A stretch of DNA of 64,000 nt from Bradyrhizobium sp. U87765 SZCCT0048 (lineage in GTDB: Bacteria; Pseudomonadota; Alphaproteobacteria; Rhizobiales; Xanthobacteraceae), in NCBI RefSeq assembly GCF_018131225.1, contig NZ_JAFCMM010000006.1, positions 124,001 through 188,000 of the forward strand, read 5' to 3'. The translations under genes were made by a program, and so were the position numbers. The notes beneath the pieces are model-generated. The model worked only from the letters and a program-made list of their open reading frames with translations, did no database searches and was not told where the DNA came from. Positions 62,606 to 64,000 of the stretch are shown piece by piece; positions within the stretch are counted from its first letter, which is position 1, and each line of letters begins with the position of its first letter.

Positions 62606-62718
62606 GAAAAACGGAAAGCGCTGTTATTTCACCATAGCCTGACGCCGTTTCCAGTCAGATGCGCGGGACGAGGGGGCCTGAGCCTGATGCAGACGACGAA
62701 CCACCGCTTGGATCGCTC

Positions 62719-63585
62719 ATGACCGTCCTGACCATCCTGTTCGACGGCGTTGCCTACGGCATGCTGCTGTTCGTGCTGGCCTGCGGCCTCGCCGTGACCA
62801 TGGGCCTGATGAACTTCGTCAATCTCGCCCATGGCGCGTTCGCGATGGCCGGCGGATATGCCTGCGTCATCCTGGTCAATCGCTGGGGCCTGCCGTTCTT
62901 CGCGGCGCTGCCGCTCGCCTTCGTCGCGGGCGCGCTGATCGGCGTGGTGCTGGAGCGGCTGCTGTACCGCCATCTCTACAGCCGCAGCCATCTCGACCAG
63001 GTGCTGTTCACCATCGGCCTGACGTTCATGGCGGTGACCGCGATGGACTACCTGATGGGCTCGCAGCAGGTGTTCATCCAGATTCCCGAATACCTGCGCA
63101 GCCAGGTCAGCCTGTTCGGCCTCGAGGTCGGGCGCTATCGCCTGATGATCATCGTCATCTGCGGTCTGCTCACGGTCGCGCTGCAGCTTGTGCTCGGCCG
63201 CACCCGGTTCGGCAGCCGCCTGCGCGCGGCGGTCGATGACCCGCGCGTCGCCACGGGCCTTGGCATCAATGTCGCGCAGGTGTTCGCGCTGACTTTCGCG
63301 TTCGGTTCGGGGCTTGCCGGCCTGGGCGGCGCGCTCGGCGCCGAAATCCTCGGCCTCGATCCGTATTTCCCGCTGAAGTTCATGATCTACTTCCTCATCG
63401 TGGTGTCGGTCGGCGGCACCTCGAGCATCACCGGGCCGTTCCTCGCCTCGCTGCTGCTCGGCATCGGCGACGTTGCCGGCAAGTATTACGTGCCCAAGCT
63501 CGGCGCCTTCGTCATCTACGCCATGATGATCGTGCTCCTGATCTGGCGTCCGAACGGCCTGTTCGGCCGCTCGGCGACGCGGTGA
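62719..63585 (+). CDS. livH: LIV-type ABC transporter permease (LivH)
   Basis: A 288-residue permease starting MTVLTILFDGVAYGMLLFVLACGLAVTMGLMNFVNLAHGAFAMAGGYACV, with the NLAHG motif. C-terminal VSVGGTSSITGPFLASLLLGIGDVAGKYYVPKLGAFVIYAMMIVLLIWRPNGLFGR is regular. The start at 62719 is chosen for the fit to the family; upstream codons lie in repeat-flanking DNA. livM begins 8 bp after the stop. Confidence 0.92.
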   Translation: MTVLTILFDGVAYGMLLFVLACGLAVTMGLMNFVNLAHGAFAMAGGYACVILVNRWGLPFFAALPLAFVAGALIGVVLERLLYRHLYSRSHLDQVLFTIGLTFMAVTAMDYLMGSQQVFIQIPEYLRSQVSLFGLEVGRYRLMIIVICGLLTVALQLVLGRTRFGSRLRAAVDDPRVATGLGINVAQVFALTFAFGSGLAGLGGALGAEILGLDPYFPLKFMIYFLIVVSVGGTSSITGPFLASLLLGIGDVAGKYYVPKLGAFVIYAMMIVLLIWRPNGLFGRSATR

Positions 63586-63593
63586 GGGCGGTC

Positions 63594-64000
63594 ATGCAGC
63601 AGCACGGTGCCATGGGAGATCACCTGGTCGCGGCGGCGCGCTGGCGCTGGCCGGAAGTCGCCTTCTGGCTGGTCGCCGCGGCGGCGATCGTCCTGTTCCC
63701 CAACCGCTACCTCATCCTCACCGAGATCGCCTGGCTCGGCCTGTTCGCGCTGTCGCTCGATCTCATCCTCGGCTATGCCGGCATCGTGTCGCTGGGCCAT
63801 GCCGCGTTCTTCGGCGTCGGCGCCTACAGCGCCGGTCTCCTTGCCAAGCACGGCATCATCAACGAGCCGGTGATCGCGCTCGTGGTCGCCGGCTTCGCGG
63901 CGATGATCGTCGGCTTCCTCACCAGCTTCCTGGTGACGCGCAGCGCCGCCGACCTGACGCGGCTGATGGTGACGCTCGGCATCGCGCTGCTGCTCCGCGA
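63594..64000 (+). CDS. livM: LIV-type ABC transporter permease (LivM), 3' end cut by window
   Basis: The visible 135 residues (MQQHGAMGDHLVAAARWRW...) continue to the window end without a stop. LSLDLILGYAGIVSLGHAAFFGVGAYSAGLLAKHG is the LivM signature, with hydrophobic segments AFWLVAAAAIVLF and VIALVVAGFAAMIVGFL. It belongs to the fourth importer; livG and livF are expected just outside. Confidence 0.9.
   Translation, partial: MQQHGAMGDHLVAAARWRWPEVAFWLVAAAAIVLFPNRYLILTEIAWLGLFALSLDLILGYAGIVSLGHAAFFGVGAYSAGLLAKHGIINEPVIALVVAGFAAMIVGFLTSFLVTRSAADLTRLMVTLGIALLLR

Noticed and set aside
1..64000. Mobile elements, integrases, tRNA or rRNA genes
   Set aside because: I looked for transposase motifs, tRNA cloverleaf segments and rRNA stretches by eye and found none.

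Overview
High-GC alphaproteobacterial chromosome, most like Bradyrhizobiaceae (Rhodopseudomonas/Bradyrhizobium). The signs are the codon bias, the intergenic palindromic repeats ('CTCATGGTGAGGAGC...', 'TAGCCCGGATGAGCGCAGCG...', 'CGTCATCACCGGGC...'), a probable hopanoid C-2 methylase, and an abundance of LIV-type (HAAT) ABC importers and CoA-thioester enzymes. I saw no tRNA, rRNA, CRISPR array, phage or insertion sequence.

Region 1 (about 0.8-18.3 kb) is the most coherent system. It looks like a MarR-controlled regulon for uptake and aerobic CoA-dependent breakdown of anthranilate (2-aminobenzoate). It contains a 2-aminobenzoate-CoA ligase, the fused 2-aminobenzoyl-CoA monooxygenase/reductase, an acyl-CoA dehydrogenase, an SDR, an atypical enoyl-CoA hydratase homologue, a RidA-type enamine deaminase, a kynurenine-formamidase-like hydrolase, a five-gene LIV importer with a cupin, and the MarR regulator. 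Five copies of one operator-like sequence (AATTATTTYAAGCCTAAA plus a right half) lie in front of five transcription units of this region, including marR itself. The flavin monooxygenase at 5398-6642 has no such site.

Region 2 (18.7-33 kb) is mixed: hpnP-like radical SAM methylase with an EcfG-like promoter, an Rrf2 regulator/flavoprotein pair with an operator over the start codon, an SDR lacking YxxxK, a phosphotransferase-DUF6285-acyl-CoA dehydrogenase operon, an RND efflux pump with its adaptor, and several small secreted proteins, one with an 18-bp tandem repeat at its 5' end.

Region 3 (33-50 kb) holds a membrane adenylate cyclase and two more complete LIV importers on the minus strand. 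One is interleaved with a long acyl-CoA synthetase and followed by a PaaK-like protein. A periplasmic ClpP-fold-like protein and a secreted alpha/beta hydrolase sit between the two transporters.

Region 4 (50-64 kb) carries GDP-fucose synthase, a double-domain family III CoA-transferase homologue, an AbiEii-type toxin-antitoxin-like pair, a HemD-like protein, purU, a DoxX/MarR divergent pair with a double palindromic operator, an epimerase, an XRE regulator, an amidohydrolase-like protein, and the start of a fourth LIV importer that runs off the window end. Four LIV systems in 64 kb, several next to CoA ligases, suggest that the stretch specialises in importing and activating aromatic or other organic acids.
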